Below, in pieces: positions 40,596 to 50,118 of a stretch of DNA of 64,000 nucleotides; the stretch's first letter is position 1, and each line of letters begins with the position of its first letter. The notes beneath the pieces are model-generated. The model saw nothing but the letters and a program-made list of their open reading frames with translations, did no database searches and was not told the DNA's origin. The position numbers and the translations under genes are program-made. Source of the DNA: Microthrixaceae bacterium (GTDB lineage Bacteria; Actinomycetota; Acidimicrobiia; Acidimicrobiales; Iamiaceae); the NCBI GenBank assembly GCA_016702505.1, contig JADJDU010000007.1, forward strand, positions 62,001-126,000, written 5' to 3'.

Positions 40596-42893
40596 TTACT
40601 GGCGAGCCATGGCCGCAAGGGCTTCGGCTTCACGGGCGGCGGCCTCGGCGTCGTCGTCGGCGCTCGGGGGAGCGTCGTGCACCTGTACGACTACCTCGTG
40701 CAAGGTGCCGCTGAATGGGAACGGTCCGTCGTAGCGGGTGCTGACGGGCGAACCATGGTCGTACCCCACGCTGGCCCCGACCGAGGAGAACATGAACACC
40801 AACTGGGGAATGTCAACACCGCCGGCATCCGCACCGTTGACCACTAGGTCGATGCGCCCGGTCCGGCCCCGACCCACCCGCACCCGGGCGGTGAGGATGG
40901 CATGACCGTGAGGGATCGCGACCGTCGATTCGGCCACCGCATGGTCGTCGAAGGCGTTGTAATCGACCACCAGCCGGTCTCCCTGCACGAACACGGTGAA
41001 ACCGGAGTTCTCAGTGCCCAACGCGAACAGCACCCCCTCGTCACCCGCGGCCCTGGTGACGCGCCCGGTCAGGTCGAAGGATCGGGCCCCGATGGCCGCA
41101 GCCGCCTGCCCGGGGAGCGGAGACATGGGGGGCCGGTACACGTAGCGCATGGTGGGCGGATGCGGTGAGTTGACCCGGAACCGGGCCCCGAACAGTTCGA
41201 CCAGGCGGTCATCCATCGGCAGCACCCCGTGACGTTCGGCCTCGGCCCACCACAGGTCCTGGAGCTCGGCCAGTTTGTCGGGGTATGTGGTGGCCAGGTC
41301 GTTGGTCTCCGACCAGTCCTGAGACAGGTGGTAGAGCTCCCACGGCTCGGTGTCGAAGTCGGCCCCTTGGGTGTGGCGACACACCGCCTTCCATTCGCCC
41401 GCCACCAGGGCCCGGCTGCCCATCATCTCGAAGTACTGGACGGTGTTGGTGGCCGGTGCATCGGGGTCGCTCAACACGGTGGCGAAGGAACGTCCGGTCA
41501 CGGGCATCTGCTGGAGCCCGCGGTAGACGTCGGGCGGGGTGACGCCGACCAGCTCGTAGATGGTGGGGACGATGTCGGACACGTTCACGAACTGCGGCCG
41601 CTTGGATCCGGTCACAGCCGGGTCCAAGCCCGCGGGCCAGTGGACCACCAGCGGCACGTGGACCCCACCCTCATGGGTGTTCTGCTTGTACCACCGGAAC
41701 GGGGTGTTCCCGCACTGGGCCCAACCCCACGGATAGTTGGTGTGGCTGTGGGGTCCACCGATCTCATCGAGGCGTTCCACCGCGGCGTCCACATCTTCGG
41801 CGATGAAGTTGAAGTACTTCATCTCGTGCATGACCCCGGTGGGGCCGCCCTCCTGGGAGGCGCCGTTGTCGGCCATCACGATGAAGATGGTGTTGTCGAG
41901 CAGGTCACGCTCCCTCAGCCCTTCGACCAGGCGTCCGATCTGGTCGTCGGTGTGGTCCAAGAACGCAGCAAACGCCTCCTGGAGGCGGGCGGCGAACCGT
42001 CGCTGGTTGTCGGTCAGATCGTCCCACGGCTCGACGCCGGGGTTGCGGGGGGACAGGACGGTGTCGGGCGGGATGACGCCCTCGTCGATCTGACGCTGGA
42101 ACCAACGCTGGCGCACCACGTCCCAGCCCTCGTCGAAGCGTCCCCGGTACTTGGCCAGGTATTCGGGTGGGGCCTGGTGGGGGGCGTGGGTGGCCCCGAA
42201 GGGCAGGTAGGCGAAGAAGGGGCGGTCGGGGCGGACCGCGGTCGAGTCCGAGATCATCCGCAGGAGCTGGTCGACCAGGTCCTGGCTCAGGTGGTAGCCG
42301 TCAGCCGGGCCTGCCGGCGGCTCGACGTGGTGGTTGTCGCACACCAGGTCGGGGTGGAACTGGTCGGTTTCACCCTCGAGGAACCCGTAGAACCGGTTGA
42401 AGCCCCGAGCCAGCGGCCACTGATCGAAGGGTCCGGCGGCCGATCCCTGTTCCATGGGGGCCAGATGCCACTTGCCGGCGCAGAAGGTGGCGTAGCCGGC
42501 CTGACCCAGGACTTCGGCCACGGTGGCGGCATGGTTGGAGATGTGACCCAGTTGGTTGGGGAACCCGGTTCGGAAGTTGGACAGGGTCCGCATCCCCACC
42601 GCGTGCTGGGAACGGCCGGTGAGCAGCGAGGCCCGGGTGGGTGAGCACAGCGGTGTCACGTGGAAGTTGGTGAACTGAACGCCGGCCGCGGCCAGGGCGT
42701 CGATGTTGCCGGTGTCGATGTCGGATCCGTAGCAGCCCATCTGAGCGAAGCCGGTGTCGTCGAGCAGGACCAGGACCACGTTGGGGGCGTCGGGCCCGGG
42801 ATGGGCCGGTTCGTCGAACCAAGGCTGGGAGTCGGCCAAGGTCCGGCCGATGCGACCACCGAAGCCGGACTGAGGTTCGTGGGTGTCGCCCAT
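40596..42893 (-). CDS. Formylglycine-dependent sulfatase (arylsulfatase family)
   Basis: 765 residues. The alkaline-phosphatase-like core shows NVVLVLLDDTGFAQMGCYG with metal-binding Asp pair, the Cys-type sulfatase signature C83SPTRASLLTGR for conversion to formylglycine, AGKWHLAPMEQG, FGATHAPHQAPPEY and IVMADNGASQEGG. About 170 C-terminal residues form a beta-sandwich-like extension. There is no export signal, so it may act in the cytoplasm on imported sulfate esters. A formylglycine-generating enzyme is not encoded in the window. First gene of the sulfatase / MBL / dehalogenase operon, divergent from a TetR gene. Confidence 0.9.
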   Translation of the reverse strand: MGDTHEPQSGFGGRIGRTLADSQPWFDEPAHPGPDAPNVVLVLLDDTGFAQMGCYGSDIDTGNIDALAAAGVQFTNFHVTPLCSPTRASLLTGRSQHAVGMRTLSNFRTGFPNQLGHISNHAATVAEVLGQAGYATFCAGKWHLAPMEQGSAAGPFDQWPLARGFNRFYGFLEGETDQFHPDLVCDNHHVEPPAGPADGYHLSQDLVDQLLRMISDSTAVRPDRPFFAYLPFGATHAPHQAPPEYLAKYRGRFDEGWDVVRQRWFQRQIDEGVIPPDTVLSPRNPGVEPWDDLTDNQRRFAARLQEAFAAFLDHTDDQIGRLVEGLRERDLLDNTIFIVMADNGASQEGGPTGVMHEMKYFNFIAEDVDAAVERLDEIGGPHSHTNYPWGWAQCGNTPFRWYKQNTHEGGVHVPLVVHWPAGLDPAVTGSKRPQFVNVSDIVPTIYELVGVTPPDVYRGLQQMPVTGRSFATVLSDPDAPATNTVQYFEMMGSRALVAGEWKAVCRHTQGADFDTEPWELYHLSQDWSETNDLATTYPDKLAELQDLWWAEAERHGVLPMDDRLVELFGARFRVNSPHPPTMRYVYRPPMSPLPGQAAAAIGARSFDLTGRVTRAAGDEGVLFALGTENSGFTVFVQGDRLVVDYNAFDDHAVAESTVAIPHGHAILTARVRVGRGRTGRIDLVVNGADAGGVDIPQLVFMFSSVGASVGYDHGSPVSTRYDGPFPFSGTLHEVVVQVHDAPPSADDDAEAAAREAEALAAMARQ

Positions 42894-42995
42894 TTCTGAC
42901 TCCTCATCGGGCCGACCCCCTGTCGACCTCACGACGCAGGGTACTCGAACTCCCAAGATTTGCAAGTAGCACTCTCATTATCTGGACGAGGCTGG

Positions 42996-43011
42996 TATCG
43001 TCGAGACCGTG
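42996..43011 (+). promoter_or_regulatory. Leaderless promoter of TetR gene
   Basis: TATCGT at 42996-43001 lies seven bases before the GTG at 43009. The same hexamer and spacing recur before the Sco1 gene (55797-55792 on the minus strand, seven bases before the ATG at 55784), which supports both as promoters. Confidence 0.55.
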
Positions 43012-43695
43012 CCGTCCGCCACACCCGCCGCCACACCCGCCGCCAAACCCGCCGACACGGTGCCGGTAGACGGGCGCACGGCGCGCCGACAGCGAGGCCG
43101 GGCCGCGGTGATCGAGGCGGTGGTAGACCTGCTGAGCGAAGGCCACGTACCCCCCACCACTGCCGAGGTGGTGGCCCGGGCTGGGATCTCCGAGGCCACG
43201 CTGTTCCGCAACTTCGGGCGCCTCGACGACCTCCAACTCGAGGCCAGCACCACGTTCTTGGCTCGCCACGCCCACCTGTTCGAGATCCCCGAGATCGGCC
43301 AGGGGCCCCTCGACGCCCGTATCGAGCGTCTCGTCGTGGGCCGGGCCGCACTGTGGGAGGTGATCGGTCCCGTCGTCCGACTGGGGCGGTCCCGGGCCGT
43401 CGACAACCCGGAACTGGCCGACCTCCTGCGAACTAGCCGCCTCGCCCAGATCGACCAGGTCAAGACCCACTTCGCCCCTGAGCTGACCGCGCTCACGCCG
43501 ACGCAACAAACCGACCGGGCCGCGGTCATCGCCTCGATCACCGGGTTCGAGTCGTGGGATCTGCACCGTCACGACCTCTCGCGTTCGACAAGTCGTGTCC
43601 ACCTGACGTGGTCGGGGGCCCTCACCGCCCTGCTCGGACCCACACCCGTCGAAGCCACCGCCCCCAACCGCGCCGCCGGGAGGAAGAACCGATGA
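43009..43695 (+). CDS. TetR family transcriptional regulator
   Basis: A 228-residue regulator. A Pro/Ala-rich start is followed by the helix-turn-helix (ARRQRGRAAVIEAVVDLLSEGHVPPTTAEVVARAGISEATLFRNFGRLDDL pattern) and an all-helical ligand domain. It is divergent to the sulfatase operon and overlaps the following hydrolase gene (ATGA at 43692), so it may regulate both sides. The ligand is unknown. Confidence 0.86.
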   Translation: MPSATPAATPAAKPADTVPVDGRTARRQRGRAAVIEAVVDLLSEGHVPPTTAEVVARAGISEATLFRNFGRLDDLQLEASTTFLARHAHLFEIPEIGQGPLDARIERLVVGRAALWEVIGPVVRLGRSRAVDNPELADLLRTSRLAQIDQVKTHFAPELTALTPTQQTDRAAVIASITGFESWDLHRHDLSRSTSRVHLTWSGALTALLGPTPVEATAPNRAAGRKNR

Positions 43696-44596
43696 CCGAA
43701 TGGACCCACCCCGAACTGGAGCGATGGGCGAGCCGCGGCACCATGATCGAGGTGAACGCCCGAGCGACCACCCATCGGGTGTTCGTGGTCGACGTTCCCG
43801 GCGACGAGGCGACGACCGAGCCGTTGGTGGTCATCCACGGATTCCCCACGTCCTCGTTCGACTTCGCCCACGTGGTCGACGAGCTGAGTCGCAACCGACG
43901 GGTGGTGGTGATGGACCTGCTCGGCTTCGGCCTGTCGGCCAAGCCCGACCAGAGGTACTCGATCGAACTCCAGGCCGACGTGGTGGCCGGGGTCCTCGCC
44001 CGCCTCGGCATCGAACGCTTCGCTCTGCTCACCCACGACATGGGCGACACCGTGGGGGAGAGCTGCTGGCCCGGACCATCGACGGCTCCTGGCCGGTCAC
44101 GGTGACCCGCCGCATCGTCACCAACGGCAGCATCTACATCGACATGGCTCAGCTCACCACCGGCCAGCTCATGTTGCTCGACCTGCCCGACGCCGCCGCC
44201 GAGTCGGGTCCGGGGCCCGAACTGCTGGCCGCAAGCCTCTCGGCCACCCTCGCGCCAACCAACACCGGGATCGACATGTCGGGCCACGCCGAACTGGTGT
44301 GCCACGACCGTGGTGACGCCCTGCTCCCTCGCACCATCCGCTACATCGAGGACCGACGGGCCAACGAGAGCCGCTACACCGGGGCGATCGAGACCCACCC
44401 GTCCCCGCTGCACGTGATCTGGGGCCCCGAGGACCCGATTGCGGTGCCCGCGATGGCCGAGCGCCTGGCCTCCACCCGCCCCGACGCAACTCTCACCTGG
44501 ATCCCCAACACCGGCCACTACCCCCAGTTGGAGGACCCCGCCGCCTGGCTAGCCGCCGTCACCACCGCCCTGACCCACACCGCCCATCGCTTCTAG
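43692..44596 (+). pseudogene. Alpha/beta hydrolase (dehalogenase/epoxide hydrolase-like), one frameshift
   Basis: About 300 residues if repaired. The N-terminal frame carries LVVIHGFPTSSFDFAHVVDEL, VVVMDLLGFGLSAKPDQRY and the nucleophile motif LLTHDMGDTVG. The frame then fails at a GGGGG run near 44055. With one more G it continues GGELLARTIDGSW and runs on through IETHPSPLHVIWGPEDPIAVPAMAERLA and NTGHYPQLEDPAAWLA, which has the catalytic His. The Asp nucleophile class fits haloalkane dehalogenases, epoxide hydrolases or fluoroacetate dehalogenase-like enzymes. A homopolymer sequencing error is likely. Confidence 0.8.
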
Positions 44597-44627
44597 GGCA
44601 AGAACTGGCGACTGGACAACCCCTTCT

Positions 44628-44736
44628 CGCCCCAGAACCGGCCGGGGACGGTTGGCGTCTCGTTCTGGGGCAAGACCTGGTTGCGGAGCACCCGGTTCTT
44701 GCCCCAGAGCCGACCCGGGATCTTGCCCCAGAGCCG
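44628..44736. repeat. Cluster of CTTGCCCCAGA repeats, direct and inverted
   Basis: In the 199-base gap between the hydrolase and ada-alkA, TCTTGCCCCAGAGCCG occurs exactly twice (44697-44712 and 44721-44736). CTGGGGCAAGA at 44665-44675 is its inverted form, pairing perfectly over 11 bp with 44697-44707. A shorter copy, CGCCCCAGAACCG, lies at 44628-44640, and GGGCAAGAAC is at 44596-44605. It could fold as a terminator-like hairpin or be a small intergenic repeat family. Confidence 0.6.
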
Positions 44737-44795
44737 TATGAGACTGGGATGTCGGAATTCCGCTAGCTATCGAGTGAGGGGCAGGGGACACTGGG

Positions 44796-46256
44796 ATGGT
44801 GTTCCACGACTTCGAGCGTTGCTATCGGGCGGTGCAGTCCCGTGACGCCCGCTTCGACGGGTGGTTCGTGACCGCGGTGAACACCACCGGCATCTACTGC
44901 CGTCCCAGTTGTCCGGCCCGTACCCCCAAACCAACCAACCTGACGTTCTTCCCCACCGCTGCCGCGGCGCAGAGAGCCGGGTACCGGGCCTGCAAGCGTT
45001 GTAGACCCGACGCGTCACCTGGTTCCCCGGAATGGAACGCCCGCCAGGATGTCGTCGCCCGCGCCATGAGACTGATCGCGGACGGGGTGGTCGACAGGGG
45101 CGGGGTACCAGATCTGGCGATGAGGCTGGGCTACAGCCAGCGTCAACTGGAACGGTTGCTCGTGTCCGAACTCGGTGCAGGTCCGCTGGCGATTGCCCGG
45201 GCCCAGCGGAGCCAGACGGCCCGGGTTCTCATCGAGACCACCACCATGCCGTTCGGCGAGGTCGCGTTCGGGGCCGGATTCTCCAGTATCCGCCAGTTCA
45301 ACGACACCGTGCAGTCCGTGTTCGCCGTCACCCCGACCGAGATGCGACGACGGCCCATTCAGGCCGACGCCATCCCCACGGTGGGGGAGATCCAGCTTCG
45401 CCTCCCCTACCGGGAACCTTTCGACCCCGCCGGGGTGTTCGACCACCTGGCGGCCAACGCCGTGCCGGGGCTGGAGGAGCTGCGCGAGGGCGCCTTCCGT
45501 CGAACGCTTCGTTTGCCCCATGGTCCGGGTCTGGTGGCGTTGCGACCCGGTGGCGGTCATGTCTCCCTGAAGGTCCACCTCCACGACAACCGGGATCTGA
45601 CCACCGCCATCGCGCGTTGTCGGCGGTTGCTGGACCTCGACGCCGACCCCGAGGCCGTCACCGCCCACCTCAGCGAAGATCCGGCCTTGACCACCGTGGT
45701 GAACGACCGACCCGGCCAACGCCTCCCCGGCACCGTCGACCCCCACGAGCTCGCCATTCGCGTGGTCATCGGCCAACAGGTCTCCCTCGGAGCGGCCGCC
45801 ACCCACAGCCGACGCCTGACCGAGACCCACGGCACCCCCATCGCCTCTTCGATAGCCGATCACGACGGTTCGTTGACCCACCTGTTCCCCACCAGTGAAG
45901 TCCTCGCCGAGCTCGATCCCACCACGTTGGCCATGCCTCGCTCCCGGGCCCGGGCCGTGGTCGACTTGGCCCGATCCTTGGCTCAGGGCAAGGTCGACCT
46001 CGACCCCGGATCGGACCCGGCCCGCTCCCGTCATCAGCTCGCCTCGATCGCCGGGATCGGGCCCTGGACCTGTGAGATGGTGGCGCTACGAGGCCTCGGA
46101 GACCCCGATGCCTTTCCCGCCACCGACCTCGGGGTCACCCGCACCGCTGCCTGCCTCGGCCTCCCCACCAAGGCCGGTCCCCTCACCGCCCACGCCGAAA
46201 CCTGGCGCCCCTGGCGCTCCTACGCCGTCACCCACCTCTGGAGCCATCGACCGTGA
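44796..46256 (+). CDS. Ada-AlkA fusion: methylation-sensing regulator / 3-methyladenine DNA glycosylase
   Basis: 486 residues. An N-terminal Ada zinc domain has Cys35, Cys39, Cys66 and Cys69 (GIYCRPSCPARTPKP ... ACKRCRP), which takes methyl groups from phosphotriesters. An AraC-type helix-turn-helix covers about 85-185 (LAMRLGYSQRQLERLLVSELG, GEVAFGAGFSSIRQFNDTVQSVF). The C-terminal half is AlkA-like, with the N-terminal sheet domain and HhH-GPD glycosylase (VIGQQVSLGAAATHSRRL, LASIAGIGPWTCEMVALRGLGDPDAFPATDLGV), the last Asp being catalytic. It should both sense and repair alkylated DNA and activate ogt downstream. Its stop overlaps the ogt start. Confidence 0.92.
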   Translation: MVFHDFERCYRAVQSRDARFDGWFVTAVNTTGIYCRPSCPARTPKPTNLTFFPTAAAAQRAGYRACKRCRPDASPGSPEWNARQDVVARAMRLIADGVVDRGGVPDLAMRLGYSQRQLERLLVSELGAGPLAIARAQRSQTARVLIETTTMPFGEVAFGAGFSSIRQFNDTVQSVFAVTPTEMRRRPIQADAIPTVGEIQLRLPYREPFDPAGVFDHLAANAVPGLEELREGAFRRTLRLPHGPGLVALRPGGGHVSLKVHLHDNRDLTTAIARCRRLLDLDADPEAVTAHLSEDPALTTVVNDRPGQRLPGTVDPHELAIRVVIGQQVSLGAAATHSRRLTETHGTPIASSIADHDGSLTHLFPTSEVLAELDPTTLAMPRSRARAVVDLARSLAQGKVDLDPGSDPARSRHQLASIAGIGPWTCEMVALRGLGDPDAFPATDLGVTRTAACLGLPTKAGPLTAHAETWRPWRSYAVTHLWSHRP

Positions 46257-46777
46257 CACCCAACAGACCTACTTCTCCACCTCGCCAGATCCGTTTCCGG
46301 GTGATCCACAGCCCGATCGGACCGCTGACGGTGGCCGGCACCGATCGGGCGTTGACCCACATCTGCATGCAGGACCAGGCCCACCCGCCCGCCGACCAGG
46401 CCGACTGGATCGAGGACCCCGCCGGGTTCGGAGACGTGATCGCCCAGCTCGAGGCCTACTTCGTCGGTGAGCTGACCGAGTTCGACATCGAGCTCGACCT
46501 CGAGGGGACCGAGTTCCAGAAGCGGGTGTGGGCCGAGTTGTTGACCATCCCCTATGGCCAGACCCGCAGCTACGGAGAGATGGCGCGCAACCTCGGCAAA
46601 CCGGGAGCCTCCCGGGCGGTGGGCTTGGCCAACGGCCGCAACCCGGTGAGCATCATCGTCCCGTGCCACCGGGTAATCGGGGCCGACGGCTCACTCACCG
46701 GCTACGGCGGCGGCCTGAACCGTAAGGAAATCCTCTTGGAGCTCGAGCAAATAGGATCGAGGCTTCCGTTGCCCTAG
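46253..46777 (+). CDS. ogt: Methylated-DNA-protein cysteine methyltransferase
   Basis: 174 residues. The acceptor is Cys138 in IIVPCHRVIG, preceded by the helix-turn-helix GTEFQKRVWAELLTIPYGQTRSYGEMARNLGKPGASRAVG pattern and followed by SLTGYGGGLNRKEILLELE. It repairs O6-alkylguanine by suicide transfer. The GTG start overlaps the ada-alkA stop (GTGA), so both belong to one alkylation-repair operon. Confidence 0.93.
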   Translation: MTPNRPTSPPRQIRFRVIHSPIGPLTVAGTDRALTHICMQDQAHPPADQADWIEDPAGFGDVIAQLEAYFVGELTEFDIELDLEGTEFQKRVWAELLTIPYGQTRSYGEMARNLGKPGASRAVGLANGRNPVSIIVPCHRVIGADGSLTGYGGGLNRKEILLELEQIGSRLPLP

Positions 46778-46800
46778 GCACGTCCGCGTTTGATCCGCCA

Positions 46801-49800
46801 ATGTCGACCCTCCCTCACATCTCCGAGTTGGCGCAGTGCCTCAAGGACGAGTTCGGCGACCGCACCTTTCAGCGCGGAACCAACTACGCCAGCCGGAGCC
46901 GGGCCACCGTCGTCCAGAACCAACCCGGATACCTGACCGGCGTGGTCCAAGGGTCCAACTACGAGCAGTACCACTCCACGGTGAGCTGGGCGCGTGTCGG
47001 TCACCGAATCGATGTGAAGGCCGAATGCTCCTGCCCGGTCGGCTATCGCTGCAAGCACGCGGTCGCCCTGATCCTCACCGCTCAACGCCAATCCCCGCCC
47101 TCTCCGGTGGCCTCGACCTGGCGCCAGGCGCTGTCAGGGCTGGTCAACACCACCGCTCCCGATGGTGACGAGTCTCGCCTCGGCTTGGAGATCGTCTTGA
47201 CCGTCGCCCATGCACGCCACGGCCAGACGACGGGACCCATGTTGTTGGTGCGGCCCGTGCGCCTCGGCAGGAACGACAAGTGGGTCAAGACCGGAGCGAC
47301 ATGGCGCGACCTGAGCCAGTACGCAGTGTTCCGAAGCTACAGATCCACTCCACGCCTGAATTCAGATCAGGCCTCGGTCCTGGGTGCCATGGCCGCCAGC
47401 GCCCAAATGACCTACTACAGCGAGCCCGGCCCGGTGCCGCTCGAACGCTTTGGGCCGACGTTGTGGTTCCACCTGCGTCAAGCCGTCGATACCGGGATCG
47501 TGTTCTTGGAGTCCGATGCATTTCCGGCTGGCGCTGCGCTGTCGGCCACCGCTGCCACCGCGCACCTGGACGTGGTCGCCAACCAGTTCCAGCCCGGGTC
47601 GCTCGATGTGGCAGCCCACCTGAGCGTCGACGGCGAGCGGGTCGAGCTGACGCCGGGCGGGTTCCAGTTCCTGGGCAATCCAGCTCACGGATTGGCCATG
47701 CTGGAGGGTCAGTGCCTCAGGCTCATCCCACTCGACGCACCGTTACACACCGATCTCACCCGCCTGTTCGGCGGGCCACCCCTGGTAGTGCCCGCCCAAG
47801 AGTCCGACGAGTTCTTGGACGTGTACCGGCCGGTGCTGGCCCGCCAAGTCGCGATCGGTTCCTCGGACGGTTCGGTCGCGACGGCGGGCCCGACCTTTGA
47901 TCGCTTGGTGTTGATCGTCGAAAGGACAGACCCAGACACCACGCTCCTGATCTGGAGGGCGCGCTACCGCCGCGGCGACCGAGTCTCCGACCTTCCGCTG
48001 AACTCCCCCAACCGTTTCGCCACCCCCTCCCGAGACCTGGCCGCCGAGGACCTGGCCGTCAAACAACTCGACCTCCCAGTCACGCTTCCGGCCCCGCTGG
48101 ACCCCTACCTGCGCCAGGACCTGGTGGACCATCGGGGCCGGCCAGCCGACATCGCGGTGCAGGGACTCGACACCGTCGCCGTGTTCGACCTGGTGGTGCC
48201 GTGGTTGGAAAGCCGCGGATCCGTGGCCGTCGAGGTCGTCGGCGGGTTGCCACGACCGAGCGAAGCCACCGCCGACCCGTTGTTCTCACTGTCGGTGTCC
48301 GAGCCCATGAACCCACCGGGTGGGCCGGCATTGGACGGCACGGACTGGTTCGACCTGCAGATCGAGGTAAGCGTCGACGGAGAGGCGGTCGATTTTGCGT
48401 CACTGTTTGCCGCCTTGGTTCAAGAGCAGGAGGTGCTGTTCCTTACCAGCGGGAGCTGGCTGCGCCTCGACCGACCCGAACTCGCCAAGCTCCGCGAGCT
48501 GCTGTTGGAAGCTCGGGGCTTGGCTGACCCCACCGGCTCCGAAGTGGCACGGCTCAACCCGTTCCAGATCAGTTGGTGGGATGAGCTCACGAAGTTCGGG
48601 GTGGTGGAGACCCAATCGGCCCGGTGGGAATCAAACGTGGCCCGGATGCGAGCCCTGTCGGCACCTGAGCCCGTTTCGGTGCCCACCGGACTTCAAGCCG
48701 AGCTGCGCCACTACCAGCGCGACGGTCTCGACTGGTTGGCGTTCCTACACCGCAACCGTCTGGGCGGAATCCTCGCCGACGACATGGGCCTGGGGAAGAC
48801 GGTCCAGATCCTGGCCCTCTGCCTCCACGCGTTGGAGGCCAACGGTGCGGCCCGGTTCCTGGTGATCGCCCCCACCAGCGTGGTCGAGAACTGGCACCGG
48901 GAAGCCCGCCACTTCGCTCCCGAACTACGCGTGGTCACCATCACCGAGACAGAGAAACGCCGGGGGACCACCCTGGACGAAGCGGTGGGTGAGGCCCAAC
49001 TGGTGGTCACCTCCTACGCGTTGTTCCGAATGGAGTTCGACCAGTACCAGGACTTCGCCTGGGAAATGTTGTTGATGGACGAGGCACAGTTCGTCAAGAA
49101 CCGAACATCCAAGATCTACCAGTGCGTGCGCCGGCTGGATGCCAACACCAAGATCGCCATCACCGGTACGCCATTGGAGAACAGCCTCATGGACCTGTGG
49201 TCGCTCCTGTCGATCACCGCACCCGGGCTCTATCCCGATCCCAAGCGCTTCTCCGACGTGTACCGGATTCCGATCGAAGCCGGGCGAGGAGCAGAACACC
49301 TGGCCACCCTGCGCCAACGCATCGCCCCGCTGATGCGGCGCCGCACCAAGGACCAGGTGCTGGCCGAGCTTCCCCCCAAGATCGAACAGACCATCGAGGT
49401 CGAACTCAACCCTCGCCACGCACGCCTTTACCAGGCCCAGCTCCAGCGCGTCCGCAAGAAGGTGCTGGGCCTGGTCGACGACGTGCAGCGAAACCGTTTC
49501 GAGATCCTCACCTCTCTTACTCTGCTGCGCCAACTCGCCTTGGATCCGGCCCTGGTAGACGACAGCCACGACTCCGTCGGATCAGCCAAGCTCGACCGGC
49601 TCATCGACGACCTCACCCAGGTGGTTGCCGAGGGCCACAAGGCACTGGTGTTCAGCCAGTTCACCGGCTTCTTGGCCCGAGTTCGGTCCCGTCTGGACGA
49701 AGCAGCCATCGACCACAGCTACCTGGACGGGCGTACCCGCAAGCGAGCCGAGGCCATCGCCGCGTTCAAAGACGGCGATGTGCCCGTGTTCGTCATCAGC

Positions 49801-50097
49801 CTCAAAGCCGGCGGATTCGGGCTGAACCTCACCGAGGCGGACTACTGCTTCGTGCTCGACCCGTGGTGGAACCCCGCGGTAGAGACCCAAGCCGTAGACC
49901 GAGCTCACCGCATGGGCCAGACCAACCCGGTGGTGGTGTACCGCTACGTGTCCAGCGGGACCATCGAGGAGAAGGTGATGGAGCTAAAGGCCCGCAAGTC
50001 CGACCTGTTCTCCCGTGTACTTGACGGCGAGGACGGGGCCCTGTCGGGACCGCTCAGCGCCGATGACATCCGTGGCCTGCTCGACCTTGCTGAGTGA
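46801..50097 (+). CDS. SWIM zinc finger / SNF2 family DNA helicase-like ATPase
   Basis: 1,098 residues. A SWIM zinc finger (Cys76, Cys78, Cys84, His86 in CSCPVGYRCKH) is followed by a long middle region of uncertain fold. The Snf2 ATPase begins near residue 635 (LRHYQRDGLDWLAFLHRNRLGGILADDMGLGKTVQI pattern), with LLMDEAQFVKN as motif II (DEAQ, not DEAH), ITGTPLENSLMDLWSLLS, then helicase C with VFSQFTGFL, SLKAGGFGLNLTEAD and VDRAHRMGQTNPV. It should translocate on DNA and remodel bound proteins. It starts 23 bases after ogt on the same strand, which suggests a link with alkylation repair. Confidence 0.9.
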   Translation: MSTLPHISELAQCLKDEFGDRTFQRGTNYASRSRATVVQNQPGYLTGVVQGSNYEQYHSTVSWARVGHRIDVKAECSCPVGYRCKHAVALILTAQRQSPPSPVASTWRQALSGLVNTTAPDGDESRLGLEIVLTVAHARHGQTTGPMLLVRPVRLGRNDKWVKTGATWRDLSQYAVFRSYRSTPRLNSDQASVLGAMAASAQMTYYSEPGPVPLERFGPTLWFHLRQAVDTGIVFLESDAFPAGAALSATAATAHLDVVANQFQPGSLDVAAHLSVDGERVELTPGGFQFLGNPAHGLAMLEGQCLRLIPLDAPLHTDLTRLFGGPPLVVPAQESDEFLDVYRPVLARQVAIGSSDGSVATAGPTFDRLVLIVERTDPDTTLLIWRARYRRGDRVSDLPLNSPNRFATPSRDLAAEDLAVKQLDLPVTLPAPLDPYLRQDLVDHRGRPADIAVQGLDTVAVFDLVVPWLESRGSVAVEVVGGLPRPSEATADPLFSLSVSEPMNPPGGPALDGTDWFDLQIEVSVDGEAVDFASLFAALVQEQEVLFLTSGSWLRLDRPELAKLRELLLEARGLADPTGSEVARLNPFQISWWDELTKFGVVETQSARWESNVARMRALSAPEPVSVPTGLQAELRHYQRDGLDWLAFLHRNRLGGILADDMGLGKTVQILALCLHALEANGAARFLVIAPTSVVENWHREARHFAPELRVVTITETEKRRGTTLDEAVGEAQLVVTSYALFRMEFDQYQDFAWEMLLMDEAQFVKNRTSKIYQCVRRLDANTKIAITGTPLENSLMDLWSLLSITAPGLYPDPKRFSDVYRIPIEAGRGAEHLATLRQRIAPLMRRRTKDQVLAELPPKIEQTIEVELNPRHARLYQAQLQRVRKKVLGLVDDVQRNRFEILTSLTLLRQLALDPALVDDSHDSVGSAKLDRLIDDLTQVVAEGHKALVFSQFTGFLARVRSRLDEAAIDHSYLDGRTRKRAEAIAAFKDGDVPVFVISLKAGGFGLNLTEADYCFVLDPWWNPAVETQAVDRAHRMGQTNPVVVYRYVSSGTIEEKVMELKARKSDLFSRVLDGEDGALSGPLSADDIRGLLDLAE

Positions 50098-50118
50098 GCT
50101 CGGACCGACCGCTGAGCG

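Noticed and set aside
41229..42644. A 471-codon open frame on the plus strand
   Set aside because: Antisense to the sulfatase; no recognisable domain or start signal.
44628..44736. Short CRISPR-like array
   Set aside because: Copies are in both orientations, spacing is irregular, and there are no cas genes.
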